Source: Burkholderia plantarii
Lineage (GTDB): Bacteria > Pseudomonadota > Gammaproteobacteria > Burkholderiales > Burkholderiaceae
DNA: 64,000 bases
Assembly: GCF_001411805.1 (NCBI RefSeq)
Contig: NZ_CP007213.1
Coordinates: 3,224,001 to 3,288,000, forward strand
Reading direction: 5' to 3'
The notes beneath the pieces were generated by a model. That model was not told the origin of the DNA and did no database searches. It saw only the letters and a list, made by a program, of their open reading frames with translations. Shown piece by piece: positions 52,333-61,246 of the stretch. The translations under genes and the position numbers were made by a program. The first letter of the stretch is position 1, and each line of letters begins with the position of its first letter.

Positions 52333-53238
52333 TCAGCGCGCCGCACCGCCTCGCGCATAGGCGCCGAGTCCCTCGGCCAGCGCCGTAAACGCCGCCATGC
52401 AACGTGCGCTGCGCCGCAGGTCCTCGTGCATCGCGATCCAGGTGTCCATCGTCAGCGACATCGCGCGGCGCAGCACGCGCACCAGCGACGCGTCGCGCGC
52501 GGCCAGCGACGCCTGACAGAAGCCGATGCCGAAGCCGGCCCGGATCGCGGCCAGTTGCGCGAGATCGCTGTCGGCGCGGAACGCGAAATCGTCGCGCGTG
52601 AGCGGCGCGAACCGGCCGGCGACCGAACGCGTGAAGGCGGTTTCCCGATCGAAGCCGATCATCGTGTGGCGCGACAGCTCGGCGAGCGAGCGCGGCGTGC
52701 CGTGGCGCGCGAGATAGGCCGCATGCGCATGCAGCCCGACCTCGATGCCGCCGACGCGCCGCACGACCAGCGCCGCCTGCTCCGGGCGGAACATTCGTAC
52801 CGCGATGTCGGCCTCGCGATGCAGCAGGTCGTCGGCGCGGTTCGACAGCATCAACTCGATGTCGAGCCGGGGATGCGCCTCGCGCAACGCGGCGAGGATC
52901 GGCGGCAACACCTCGACGCCGATCACCTCGCTCGCCGTCAGCCGCACGGTGCCGCGCACGCCCTCGCCATGCCCGCTCGCGGCGCGCCGCAGTGCCGCCG
53001 CCGAGGCGGCGACGCCCGCCGCGTGCGGCTGCAGTTCGCGCGCCGCATCGGTCGGCGCGAAGCCATCCACCGAACGCGTGAACAGCGTGAGGCCGAGCGC
53101 GGCCTCGAGCCCGTCGATGTGCCGCCCGACCGTCGGCTGCGCGATGCCCATCGCGCGCCCCGCCGCCGACAGTGAACCCGTTTCCAGCACGCTCAGGAAG
53201 GTGCGGTACCACTCCCAGTTCGGTTCGTCTTTGCTCAT
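52333..53238 (-). CDS. LysR-family transcriptional regulator
   Basis: A 301-aa LysR protein with the helix-turn-helix WEWYRTFLSVLETGSLSAAGRAMGIAQPTVGRHIDGLEAALG and the effector domain beginning GTVRLTASEVIGVEVLPPIL. ATG 53238 (MSKDEPNWEW). No intact gene is divergent from it; the adjacent hydrolase and amidase genes are remnants, so its original target may have been lost. Confidence 0.92.
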   Translation of the reverse strand: MSKDEPNWEWYRTFLSVLETGSLSAAGRAMGIAQPTVGRHIDGLEAALGLTLFTRSVDGFAPTDAARELQPHAAGVAASAAALRRAASGHGEGVRGTVRLTASEVIGVEVLPPILAALREAHPRLDIELMLSNRADDLLHREADIAVRMFRPEQAALVVRRVGGIEVGLHAHAAYLARHGTPRSLAELSRHTMIGFDRETAFTRSVAGRFAPLTRDDFAFRADSDLAQLAAIRAGFGIGFCQASLAARDASLVRVLRRAMSLTMDTWIAMHEDLRRSARCMAAFTALAEGLGAYARGGAAR

Positions 53239-53449
53239 GGCGATGCAATGTTGCAGGGTATGGGTTGATACGCGCACGCTACCGCATCGCAACGGCAAGC
53301 GGCAACCTGCCGGCGCGCGGCGGCGCCGGTGAGGCGCCCGGAAGCCGTGGCCCCGACGGCGCGGCGCAAGCCGCGCTCGGTCGATCCGCATGGCGCCGGG
53401 CCTCGGATCGCGCGGGCGGCAACGTTCGCGCCGATGCCATCCGCCCCGG

Positions 53450-53707
53450 CTACAGCGTCGTGACCTGCAGGACCGCGTCGGCGAATGCCCTCGGTGCTTC
53501 CTGAGGCAGGTTGTGGCCGATCCCGCCGACGACGTCGCGATGCTGGTAGCGGCCCGTGAACTGCTTCGCGTAGCGGGCCGGCGGCCGATGCGGCGCGCCG
53601 TTCGCGTCGCCCTCCAGCGTGATGGTGGGGACGGCGATCGTCGGCGCGAGCGCCAGCCGCCGCTCCAGTTCGTCGTAGCGCGCCTCGCCCGAGGCCAACG
53701 ACGGGCG
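53450..53707 (-). pseudogene. Alpha/beta-hydrolase remnant (C-terminal end)
   Basis: The frame reads SLASGEARYDELERRLAL, then IAVPTITLEGDANGAPH and GGIGHNLPQEAPRAFADAV. This is the last 80 residues of an alpha/beta hydrolase, with the catalytic His in GIGHNLPQEAP. The nucleophile half is missing and the upstream boundary abuts an amidase remnant, consistent with deletion. No plausible start. Confidence 0.8.
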
Positions 53708-53719
53708 GCGGGCCCGGAC

Positions 53720-54203
53720 TCAGAGGTTCGACAGGTCCGGATTCATGCCCCGCACCGGGCTCACGCTTTCCAGCAGCGCGGCCAGGTGCAGGATCGTGAA
53801 CTCCGCCAGCCACGGCCCGACCAGTTGCACGCCGATCGGCAGCCCGCCGCCGCTGGTGCCGAACCGCAACGACAGGCCCGGCAGCCCGGTCACGTCCCGG
53901 CACGCGGCCCGCGAAGATCGGCGAGCCGCGCTGCGTCTTCACGCCGGCGGTATCGATCGGATCCTTGGCCGTGAACGGCACGCCGTGCAGCGGCCCGAGC
54001 ACCTCGCCGTTCAGGACCGCGGCCTCGGCGGCCCGCGCGGCATCGAGCGCATCGTCGGCGAGCGTGACGATCGCATTGATCCTCGGGTCCACCGCCTCGA
54101 TACGATCGAGATGGGCCTGTACCACCTCGACCGGCGATACCTCCCGGGTGCGGATCAGTTCCGCGAGACGGGTTGCATCCTGATAGAAGATTTCGTCGTT
54201 CAT
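53720..54203 (-). pseudogene. Amidase (AmiA/GatA family) gene with internal deletion
   Basis: From ATG 54203 the first 100 residues are a normal amidase-signature N-terminus (MNDEIFYQDATRLAELIR, LGPLHGVPFTAKDPIDTAG with the catalytic Lys). Near 53905 the reading jumps into another frame that reads GLPGLSLRFGTSGGGLPIGVQLVGPWL to a stop at 53720, the normal amidase C-terminus. The central 300 or so residues with the GGSSGG Ser-cisSer core are gone. The enzyme cannot be active. Confidence 0.88.
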
Positions 54204-54265
54204 GGCTTGCCTTTGAATGAAATCGATGGTCATGCACAAAGCCAGGCAGTGATTTTTTAAGCTAC

Positions 54266-54279
54266 CTAACGTTTGTTAG
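54266..54279. promoter_or_regulatory. Palindrome between amidase remnant and TetR gene
   Basis: CTAAC-GTTT-GTTAG is a perfect 5-bp inverted repeat in an A/T-rich patch, about 60 nt upstream of the TetR ATG and just upstream of the amidase remnant. It is a likely operator for that TetR. Confidence 0.5.
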
Positions 54280-54334
54280 AAAAATGCCAGGAGGTTATAA
54301 TTCGGCTCGTCAACACTTTTTCCGGGGCGAGTCG

Positions 54335-54913
54335 ATGAAAGACCAGGCGGGCATGAATTCCAGCGAGAGAATCCTGGCGGCGGCCACCAGGATGGCGCAG
54401 GCCCACGGGTACAGCGGCCTGAACATCCGCAATCTCGCGGACGACGTCGGCATCAAGGCCGCGAGCCTCTATCACCATTTCCCGGGCAAGGCCGAGCTGG
54501 CGGCGGCGGTCGCGCGGCGCTACTGGGAGGACGCGGCCGCGACCCTCGAAGCGTTATGGACCGAGGCGAAGGACCCCGTCGACCGGCTGCGCCGATATCC
54601 GGCCGAGACGTTTCGCAAGTCGCTCGAGAACGGCAACCGCATGTGTCTCGCCAGCTTCATGACCGCCGAATACGACGACCTGCCCGAGATCGTGAAGACC
54701 GAGGCCCAGACCTTCGCGGACGTCAACATCGAATGGCTGAGAAAGGCGCTGCTGGCGGCCGAACTCGCCGGCCCGCGCGACGCCAGGCGGCAGGCGCGCG
54801 CGATCTTCGCCGCGGTGGTCGGGGCGCAGTTGGTGGCGCGCGGCCGCTCGGACCTCGCGCTGTTCGATACCTTGATCGACGGCTACCGCGCCGCCGGGCT
54901 CCTGCCGAAGTAA
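54335..54913 (+). CDS. TetR-family transcriptional regulator
   Basis: A 192-aa regulator. The helix-turn-helix ERILAAATRMAQAHGYSGLNIRNLADDVGIKAASLYHHFPGKAEL is followed by a helical domain with RMCLASFMTAEYDDLPEI. An in-frame ATG at 54353 is an alternative start. It is divergent from the amidase pseudogene, which was probably its target. Its own gene appears intact. Confidence 0.92.
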   Translation: MKDQAGMNSSERILAAATRMAQAHGYSGLNIRNLADDVGIKAASLYHHFPGKAELAAAVARRYWEDAAATLEALWTEAKDPVDRLRRYPAETFRKSLENGNRMCLASFMTAEYDDLPEIVKTEAQTFADVNIEWLRKALLAAELAGPRDARRQARAIFAAVVGAQLVARGRSDLALFDTLIDGYRAAGLLPK

Positions 54914-55232
54914 CGGCGCGCACGCCGGCTCCGGTCGCCTCCTGCGTGCCTGGTTCGTGGCGTTTTCGCGCGCCACCGGCGAGGTCCCGCCGGCGTCAGT
55001 CGGCGGCGCAGTCGAGCACGGTCAGATGCACCTCGCGCCGCACCACGAAACCGAGCGTGCGATAGAGGGAAATGGCGTTGTGGTTCGAGGCCAGCACATG
55101 CAGGATCGGCACCTCGCCGCGCGCGCGAATCAACGCCATCAGTCGTGCCATCAAGCCGGTGGCCAGGCCCTGCCCGCGGAATCCGGGATCCACGCACACC
55201 GCGCTGATCTCGGCATAGCCGTCGATCTGCAG

Positions 55233-55256
55233 CCGCTCGCCCGCTCGCCCGCTAGC
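55233..55256. repeat. 8-bp tandem repeat CCGCTCGC inside GNAT gene
   Basis: Three units at 55233-55240, 55241-55248 and 55249-55256, the last with one mismatch (CCGCTAGC). Each unit shifts the frame by two. Deleting one unit joins the two acetyltransferase frames cleanly. Confidence 0.85.
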
Positions 55257-55370
55257 GCCGCCAGCGCTCCCTGCCGGCGCACCCCGGGATAGGTACCCCG
55301 TTCGATCGTGCGCGGGCCGAACGGCCCCGGTTGGGTCTTCGCCGTCAGCGCGAGCAGGTCCGGCACGTCG

Positions 55371-55389
55371 CCCGCCCCGCCCCGCCCCG
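55371..55389. repeat. 5-bp tandem repeat CCCGC inside GNAT gene
   Basis: CCCGC three times followed by CCCG. A 5-bp unit changes the reading frame on gain or loss. The acetyltransferase frame is broken exactly at this tract. Confidence 0.85.
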
Positions 55390-55759
55390 AGCCGGGCCTG
55401 GCCCGGCAAGGCCGGCGCCGGCCGGTCCGATCCAGGCACGCGTGCGCCGATCATCTGCAGCAGCGTCGCGCGCCGCAGCACGGTGAAGGCCGTGGGCGGC
55501 TCGATCGCGGCCACCGTCGTCAGCGCGGCCGGCCCGTGCTGCGGGATCGATTCGCGCAGTGCCTCGAACGAGGCCGGCGTGGCGTCGGGCATCGCGGCGC
55601 ACGGCGCGACCTCGGGCGGAAACCGCAGCACGCGGCCGGTCGGCACCGCGAAACGGCGCTGCCGCCCCGACAGCGCGTGGTGGATGAGGGCATCCAGCGG
55701 ATGGGCGCCAGCGCGCGATCCCGTTTCTGCCTCGAACATGCAGCGCTCCCGGGTTGCCG

Positions 55760-55964
55760 TCCTGTCACGCTGGAAAAGGACGCGGCCGACAGCCGCCGGC
55801 GGCTGTTCGCGATGACTCCGGACGACAGCCGCCGGCTGCGAGCCGCCCCGCGGCTCTGGAAGCCGGTGCAGAAGCGTTTCGAGGCCTATCTGGGGCGGCT
55901 GGAAACGAAGATGTTGCTGGCACTGCTGGATCACCTGGCGTCGGGCGGTTTCGGCGAGGCATAG
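55760..55964 (+). pseudogene. MarR-like regulator remnant (C-terminal end)
   Basis: The frame ending at 55964 reads LEKDAADSRRRLFAMTPDDSRRLRAAPRLWKPVQKRFEAYLG..., resembling the wing (D-x-RRR then LTP-like) and last helices of a MarR-family regulator. No start and no recognition helix are present upstream, where the divergent GNAT gene begins. Such a MarR/GNAT divergent pair would make sense; only the tail of the regulator is left. Confidence 0.5.
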
Positions 55965-56165
55965 GCGGCAACGGCGCGGCTTGTCGGAGAGGCCCCGCCA
56001 GGCCACCCTGATGCCGGGCCCGCGCCGCCGGCATAGCCATGCATTTCTGCATGGATACCGCACGATATCAGCCGATTTCCTTTGCGGCGCCCCACGCGCA
56101 AACTGTGCCGCATCGGTGGCCTCAACGGGCCGTCCGCCAACAATCAGCCACCACCTGGAGCCCTC

Positions 56166-57125
56166 ATGTCGAAAATTGCCCTGTTCGGCGCCGCCGGCGC
56201 GATCGGCCAAAGCATCGCCGAGGCGCTGCACGAGGCGCGGCGCCCATACCGCGTGGTCGGCCGCAACCTGGCCGCGCTGCGCGACAGGTTCGGCGCCGAT
56301 CCGCTCGCCGAGATCGTCGGCTGGGATCCCGAGGCAGCCGAATCGATCCGCGCCGCCGCCGACGGCATCGACACGCTCGTCTATCTGGTCGGCGTCAACT
56401 ACTGGCAATTCGAGCTACACCCGGAGCTGATGCGCCGGACCCTCGACGGCGCGATCGCCGCCGGCGTGAAGCGCATCGTGTTGATCGGCACGGTCTACCC
56501 CTACGGGCACTCGCGCGGCAACCCGGTGCGTGAGGACCATCCGCGCGAGCCGCACACGTTCAAGGGCAGGATGCGCAAGGCGCAGGAAGACCTGCTGCTG
56601 GCGGCGCACGCGCAGGGGCGCATCGAGGCGTGCGTGTTGCGGCTGCCGGACTTCTACGGCCCCGGCGTGCAGGCCAGCATGCTGCACGAGGCGATCCGCG
56701 CGGCGGTGAAGGGCGGCACGGCGAACCTGCTCGGCCCGCTCGATCGCGAACACGAATTCGTGTTCGTGCCCGACGTCGGCCAGGTGGTGGCGAGGCTGCT
56801 CGACACGCCGGCCGCGTTCGGGCGGATCTGGCATCTGGCCGGCGCCGGCGCCACCACGCAGCGCGCGCTGCTCGACGAGCTGGCGCGGCAGACCGGCCGT
56901 CCCGTCAAGACACGCGTCGCCAACAAGACGATGCTGCGCGTGCTCGGCCTGTTCAATCCGCTGATGCGCGAGCTGGTGGAGATGAACTACCTGATGACGG
57001 CGCCGCTGCTGCTCGACGATTCGGCGCTGCGGCAGTTGATCGGGCCGATCCGCAAGACGCCGTATGCGGACGGACTCCGGCAGGCGCTGGCGGCCGTCGC
57101 GGCCGAGCCGGCGCGCGTTTCCTGA
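56166..57125 (+). CDS. NAD-dependent epimerase/dehydratase-family protein
   Basis: A 319-aa extended-SDR-like protein. IALFGAAGAIGQSIAEAL binds NAD(P). Further features are LVYLVGVNYWQF, VLIGTVYPYGHSRGN (Ser/Thr-Tyr region), KGRMRKAQEDLLLAAH (the usual YxxxK Tyr is replaced by R-M-R-K), and LRLPDFYGPGV. Acts on a nucleotide sugar or small carbonyl compound; the degenerate active site makes this uncertain. Divergent pseudogenes lie upstream and a convergent LysR gene downstream. Confidence 0.85.
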   Translation: MSKIALFGAAGAIGQSIAEALHEARRPYRVVGRNLAALRDRFGADPLAEIVGWDPEAAESIRAAADGIDTLVYLVGVNYWQFELHPELMRRTLDGAIAAGVKRIVLIGTVYPYGHSRGNPVREDHPREPHTFKGRMRKAQEDLLLAAHAQGRIEACVLRLPDFYGPGVQASMLHEAIRAAVKGGTANLLGPLDREHEFVFVPDVGQVVARLLDTPAAFGRIWHLAGAGATTQRALLDELARQTGRPVKTRVANKTMLRVLGLFNPLMRELVEMNYLMTAPLLLDDSALRQLIGPIRKTPYADGLRQALAAVAAEPARVS

Positions 57126-57172
57126 CGATCCTCGATGCCGCCGCGCCGCCGGCGGCCGGGCCGGGTCCGGTC

Positions 57173-58117
57173 TCAACCGCGCCCGGCCGGGTCCCCCCGA
57201 AGCTCCGGCGCCTCGATCGCGGCCAGCGCCGCGCGCAGCCGCGGCGCGACGAAATCGATGAAACGGCGCAGCTTCAGCGGCATCAGGTTGCGCGAGACAT
57301 GCACCAGATGCACGGGCACCGGCTCGCATTCGTAGTGCGTGAGCACCGCGCGCAGCTTGCCCGAGGCCAGCGCGTCGGCCACGTGGTAGCTCAGCAGCTG
57401 CGTGACGCCGACGCCGCGCACGGCGGCCTCGACCGCCGAATCGGGCGTCGCCACCTGCAGCCGCGGCTTGACCGCCACGGTGCTGAGTTCACCCGATCCG
57501 GGCAGGCGAAACGTCCAGTCCGGCGACAGCATCGGCCCGTTGAACATCACCGACGGCATGCGCAGCAGGTCGGCCGGCGTGCGCGGCACGCCCTGCGCGG
57601 CGAGCAGCGCGGGGCTCGCGCACACCATCGGCCGCAGCGAGCCGACGCGCGTCGCGATCATCGCGCTGTCGGCCAGCTTGCCGATGCGCACCGCGAGATC
57701 GACGTGCGCGTCCACCAGATCGATATGGCGGTCCGACTGCAGCATCTTCACGTTGATGTCGGGAAACAGCGCGAGGAAATCCATGATCTCGGGCAGCACA
57801 TAGAGCCTGCCGAACAGCACCGAGGTGGTGACCACGAGTTCGCCGCGCGGCGTCGTGAACTCGCCGCAAGCCTCGCGCTCCTGCTCGTGGACGAGGTCGA
57901 GGATGCGCCGCGCCGACGCCACGTAGCCGATGCCCGCGTCGGTCAGCGTCAGCTTGCGCGTGGTGCGGATCAGCAGGCGCGTGCCGAGCTGTTCCTCGAG
58001 GTCGGTGACCTTGCGCGTGAGCGTCGGCACCGGCACGCCCAGTTCGCGCGCCGCCGCCGAGAGGCTGCCTTTTTCGACGGCCGCGAGCAGCATCGTCATC
58101 GCTTCGAGACGGTCCAA
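57173..58117 (-). CDS. LysR-family transcriptional regulator
   Basis: A 314-aa LysR protein with MDRLEAMTMLLAAVEKGSLSAAARELGVPVPTLTRKVTDLEEQLG and an effector domain (GELVVTTSVLFGRLYVLPEI, DAHVDLAVRIGKLADS). Convergent with the epimerase gene. Sixty nt upstream is the end of a gene on the same strand, so it could be read from the operon starting near 60926 or from its own promoter. Confidence 0.92.
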   Translation of the reverse strand: MDRLEAMTMLLAAVEKGSLSAAARELGVPVPTLTRKVTDLEEQLGTRLLIRTTRKLTLTDAGIGYVASARRILDLVHEQEREACGEFTTPRGELVVTTSVLFGRLYVLPEIMDFLALFPDINVKMLQSDRHIDLVDAHVDLAVRIGKLADSAMIATRVGSLRPMVCASPALLAAQGVPRTPADLLRMPSVMFNGPMLSPDWTFRLPGSGELSTVAVKPRLQVATPDSAVEAAVRGVGVTQLLSYHVADALASGKLRAVLTHYECEPVPVHLVHVSRNLMPLKLRRFIDFVAPRLRAALAAIEAPELRGDPAGRG

Positions 58118-58177
58118 ATCGTTTGCCCGGTTTCGAGGGAAGGTGACGCGATTCTAGAGGAGTCGAACCCGGGCCGG

Positions 58178-58731
58178 CTACGCGCCGCGCGACATCCTCG
58201 CGATGGTCGCGACGATCTCGCCGCGTGCGCGCCGCAGCGTCCCGCGCGCGGCGGTGATCCGCGCGAGCTGGGCGCGGTCGCCGCCGCCGAGGCGGCGGCC
58301 CGGCACGTCGGAATCGCTCACGGTCTCGAACAGACGGTTGACCGCGATCGTCGCGTATTGCCTCGCGTCGTCCACCAGCCGCGACGCCTGCATCAGGTCG
58401 TCGGTCCGCTTGCCCTGGCCGCGCACCTCGTCGATGCCGCGCCGGTGCCGCAGCGCGAACACGAGGCCGCGCATGGTCGGGGCGAAATCGCGGATCGCGC
58501 GGCCGAACGCGACCAAATGGGCGTGGGCGCCGCCGGCCACGCGGCCCCGGTCGATGGCGATCTCAAACGCGTCGCCGGTCGGGGTGCGCCGGCACGCCGC
58601 CAGCTTCGCATACGGCACGCGCCCTCGCTGGTCTGGCCGATCCCGGTGCGGATCATCAGATCGCCCGCGTCGCGCGTCGTCTTCGACAGTCCGGCCGCGA
58701 ACAGGTGGTCGCCGCGTTTGCCGATGGTCAT
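58178..58731 (-). pseudogene. Unrecognised gene with a frameshift
   Basis: From ATG 58731 (AGGAG about 10 nt upstream) the frame reads MTIGKRGDHLFAAGLSK and GIGQTSEG, then loses coding character near 58620. The frame shifted by one continues with VPYAKLAACRRTPTGDAFEI, FGRAIRDFAPTMRGLVFALR and DDLMQASRLVDDARQYATIA to a stop at 58178. Adding one base near 58618 would give a protein of about 184 aa. No family recognised. It follows a HbpS-like gene and may be a real single-base frameshift or a sequencing error. Confidence 0.6.
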
Positions 58732-58868
58732 CGCTTCGTCTCTCCTCGGTCGTCGTGGGGATCGCCGGCGCCGGCGGGCCAACCCGCACGGCGCCGCGTG
58801 AGCCACGATACCGCAGGAGAAGATCCAGCCGGATGAAAGCCGCGTGGATGCCGGCCGCGCGCCGCCGT

Positions 58869-59399
58869 TCAGCCCGGCAGCTTCGCCTCGATCGCGGCCG
58901 CGCCGGCCCGCGCGCAGACTTCGTCCTTGTCGCCGCCCGGCGAGCCGCCCACGCCGATGCCGGCCACGATCTCGTCGTGCAGCTTGATCGCCACGCCGCC
59001 CGGCAGCGCCACCACGTTCGGCGTCGAGGCAAGGCTCTCGGCGGCCACCGGCGGATATTTCGCGAGCACGCCGAGGAACGCGGTGGTCGTGTCGAAATGC
59101 CAGATCGGCCCCATCGTGACGATCGTGTAGGCCTTGTGATAAGCCGAGTCCCTGGTATGGATCGTCGAATGATCGCCGCGCAGCACCACCTGCTGCGTGC
59201 CCGACACGTCCACCACGTCCACCGTCACGTCGTAGCCCTTCGCCTCGCACGCATGCAGCGCCGCGAGCGCGCCGTCGAGCGCAAGCTCGAGCGGCAGCGC
59301 GTAGCCGCTCCTCGACACCTGCGCGCCCGCCGGCCCGCACGCCGCCAGCGCACCCGCCGCGACGAGGCCCATCACCATCGCCTGTTTCCGTTTCCGCAT
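58869..59399 (-). CDS. GlcG/HbpS-family heme-binding-like protein (exported)
   Basis: A 176-aa DUF336 protein. The N-terminus MRKRKQAMVMGLVAAGALAAC has a lipobox-like LAAC (Cys21), so it may be a lipoprotein; otherwise cleavage follows AGA. The GlcG/HbpS fold shows in LELALDGALAALHACEAKGYDVTVDVVD, LRGDHSTIHTRDSAYHKAYT and IKLHDEIVAGIGVGGSPGGDKDE. Family members bind heme or small ligands. It lies between a hydrolase gene and a frameshifted ORF on the same strand. Confidence 0.9.
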   Translation of the reverse strand: MRKRKQAMVMGLVAAGALAACGPAGAQVSRSGYALPLELALDGALAALHACEAKGYDVTVDVVDVSGTQQVVLRGDHSTIHTRDSAYHKAYTIVTMGPIWHFDTTTAFLGVLAKYPPVAAESLASTPNVVALPGGVAIKLHDEIVAGIGVGGSPGGDKDEVCARAGAAAIEAKLPG

Positions 59400-59511
59400 G
59401 ATTCACCTTCGGTCCGTATTCGGTCCGTATCGGACCCGCTACGTTTTCGTCGACCCGATTTCCCGGCATCGGGCCGGTGCCGGCGACGCGGCGGCGGCAC
59501 GCCGCCTCGCG

Positions 59512-60471
59512 TCAATCCTTCTGCCGGTCGAGAAACGCCAGCGTCAGCCGGGCGATCTCGTCGAGCTTCTCCTCGGTCGCGAAGTGCCCGGCATCGAGCA
59601 CGTGGATCTCGGCGTCCGGCAGGTCGTGCCGGTAGGCCAGCGCGCCCGGCGTGATGAACGAGGGGTCGTAGCGGCCCCACATCACCAGCGTGGGCGGTCG
59701 ATGCGCGCGCAACCATGCCTGCCAGCGCGGATACGCGGCCACGTTGTTGCGATAGTCGTAGATCAGGTCGCCCTGGATCTCGCGCTCGCCGGGGCGCGCG
59801 AGGAACGCGTCCTCGCCGAGCCACATGTCCGGGTCGTAGCGCTCCGGATGCGGGCTGTTGATCAGATGGCGGTTCCTCGTCAGCTCGGGGCCGGTGAAGC
59901 TGTCGAGGACCTCGGGATGCGCGTCGCGATCGGCCCAGTACTTCGCGATGGTCTGCCAGTTCTTGCCGAGCCCTTCCTGATACGCGTTCGCGTTCTGGAC
60001 CACCAGGGCGCGCAGCCGTTCGGGATGCGCCTCCATGATCCGGAAGCCGACCGGGCCGCCGTAGTCCTGCACGAACAGCGTGTAGCGGTCCACCTTCAGT
60101 TGGTCGAGCAGCGCGCTGGTGGTCTGCGCCAGATGATCGAACGTGTAGCCGTAGCGTGCCGGCGGCGGCGCCTCGCTCTGGCCGAAGCCGGGGTAGTCCG
60201 GCGCGATCACGTGATAGCGCGTGGCCAGCAGCGGGATCAGCCCCGCGTACTGCCGCGACGAGGACGGATAGCCGTGCAGCAGCACGATGGTGGGCGCGCT
60301 CGGCGGGCCGGCCTCGCGGTAGAACACGCCGACGCCGTCCACCTGCGCGACGTGATAGGTCACGCTCGCCGCGTCGGACGGCGTGGCGGCCAGCGCCGCC
60401 CGGCTGCCCGTCAGGGCCGCGAACACGAGCAGCATGCCGCCCGCGAATCCTGTTTTCTTCGCCTTCTTCAT
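59512..60471 (-). CDS. Exported alpha/beta hydrolase (epoxide-hydrolase/dehalogenase-like)
   Basis: A 319-aa hydrolase with an N-terminal export signal MKKAKKTGFAGGMLLVFAALTG. LLHGYPSSSRQYAGLIP holds the oxyanion hole, and FVQDYGGPVGFR carries an Asp nucleophile as in epoxide hydrolases and haloalkane dehalogenases. The later acid and catalytic His appear in MWGRYDPSF and DAGHFATEEKLDEIA. ATG 60471 has GGAG 5 nt upstream. It sits in a leftward unit with a SnoaL-like gene upstream and an HbpS-like gene downstream. Confidence 0.92.
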   Translation of the reverse strand: MKKAKKTGFAGGMLLVFAALTGSRAALAATPSDAASVTYHVAQVDGVGVFYREAGPPSAPTIVLLHGYPSSSRQYAGLIPLLATRYHVIAPDYPGFGQSEAPPPARYGYTFDHLAQTTSALLDQLKVDRYTLFVQDYGGPVGFRIMEAHPERLRALVVQNANAYQEGLGKNWQTIAKYWADRDAHPEVLDSFTGPELTRNRHLINSPHPERYDPDMWLGEDAFLARPGEREIQGDLIYDYRNNVAAYPRWQAWLRAHRPPTLVMWGRYDPSFITPGALAYRHDLPDAEIHVLDAGHFATEEKLDEIARLTLAFLDRQKD

Positions 60472-60542
60472 TTGCACTCCAAATCAAATAATCCGGGCCT
60501 TGCCCGCCGTTTCTCGTTCCGGCTAACTCGCGGCCGGCATGT

Positions 60543-60926
60543 TCAAACCCGCGCGCTCGCCACGGCCAGCGTGTCGATGAACTGGCGGAACCGCGCGATC
60601 CGGCCGTTCTCGATCGTCCACGCGTGCGCGTAGGCGGCGTCGGCACGCTTGCCAGTGGTGCCGTGGGTGCCGACGAAGCGCCCGATCGAGACCACCGTGT
60701 CGCCCTCGGCGACGAACTCGGTGGCCGCGATCCGGAACGTCGACCACTCCTTCATCAGCGGCATCAGCAGCCCTTCGGCCACCTGCCGCGGGCCGCGTCC
60801 CTTCACCTGGTAATGCCACATCGCGATCCATTCGATGTCGTCGGCCATCAGGCCGAGCGCCTGCTCGGCGTTGCCGCTCTCGAGCGCCGCGTAAAAGCGC
60901 TGAACGATCTGGACGGGAGTCGTCAT
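60543..60926 (-). CDS. SnoaL-like (NTF2-fold) protein
   Basis: A 127-aa cone-shaped NTF2-fold protein: VQIVQRFYAALESGNAEQALGLMADDIEWIAMW, then VAEGDTVVSIGRFVGTHGTTGK and AHAWTIENGRIARFRQFIDT. This family includes polyketide cyclases and small-molecule isomerases, but many members are uncharacterised. First gene of the leftward unit that continues with the exported hydrolase. Confidence 0.9.
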   Translation of the reverse strand: MTTPVQIVQRFYAALESGNAEQALGLMADDIEWIAMWHYQVKGRGPRQVAEGLLMPLMKEWSTFRIAATEFVAEGDTVVSIGRFVGTHGTTGKRADAAYAHAWTIENGRIARFRQFIDTLAVASARV

Positions 60927-61246
60927 GGGGTGCCTGCCTTCGAAAGTAAACAGTGGAGCGCGCGCCGCCGGCCGGCACGCACGAACGATGTCGATCCGGG
61001 TTTCCGCGGCATCGACGACGCCCGTAACGTAGCATCGCCACTAGTAACCTGTCAAAGCATATTTAAATGGTTACCAATGAAACCCTGTTCGATGCGGCGC
61101 GGCCAAGCATAGTCCGCTCGCCGCCGGCCCGGCTGTTCGTTTTTCGAGAATATGGTGTTCGTTTTCGATGGATTGCTCGGCGCGGCGCCGAGCGGCAGAA
61201 TTCGACGGACGCTGCCTCGCGCGGAGCGACAGGAGAGGACATCGCC
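60927..61246. other. Intergenic region between SnoaL-like and CMD-like genes
   Basis: A 320-nt divergent promoter region. TAGTAACC (61042-61049) and GGTTACCA (61069-61076) form an inverted pair 19 nt apart in an A/T-rich patch, a possible operator. No gene is seen. Confidence 0.45.

Larger units (their letters stand above)
54996..55739 (-). pseudogene. GNAT acetyltransferase gene with two frame breaks at tandem repeats
   Basis: Frames pieced together give one FR47-like acetyltransferase: MFEAETGSRAGAHPLDALIH...LLQMIGARV in the first frame, VPDLLALTAKTQPGPFGPRT and RGTYPGVRRQGALAALAGER in a second, then LQIDGYAEISAVCVDPGFRGQGLATGLM and LHVLASNHNAISLYRTLGF back in the first. The first break coincides with a CCCGC repeat (55371-55389), the second with a CCGCTCGC repeat (55233-55256). 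Removing one 8-nt unit at the second restores ALAGERLQIDGYAEIS exactly. Adding one or removing two 5-nt units restores the first. Either a pseudogene, a phase-variable gene, or an assembly error. Confidence 0.88.

Noticed and set aside
50834..53248. Long minus-strand frame opposite the PPC protein joined to the LysR region
   Set aside because: The LysR protein uses a different frame, and this one is a shadow.
55233..55389. Short repeats as a CRISPR array
   Set aside because: Units of 5 and 8 bp without spacers, inside a coding region; no cas genes in the window.
58140..58177. GGTTCGACTCC-like segment on the minus strand resembling a tRNA T-arm or attachment site
   Set aside because: The flanking bases do not form a T-stem and the gap is only 60 nt, too short for a tRNA gene; no integrase nearby.
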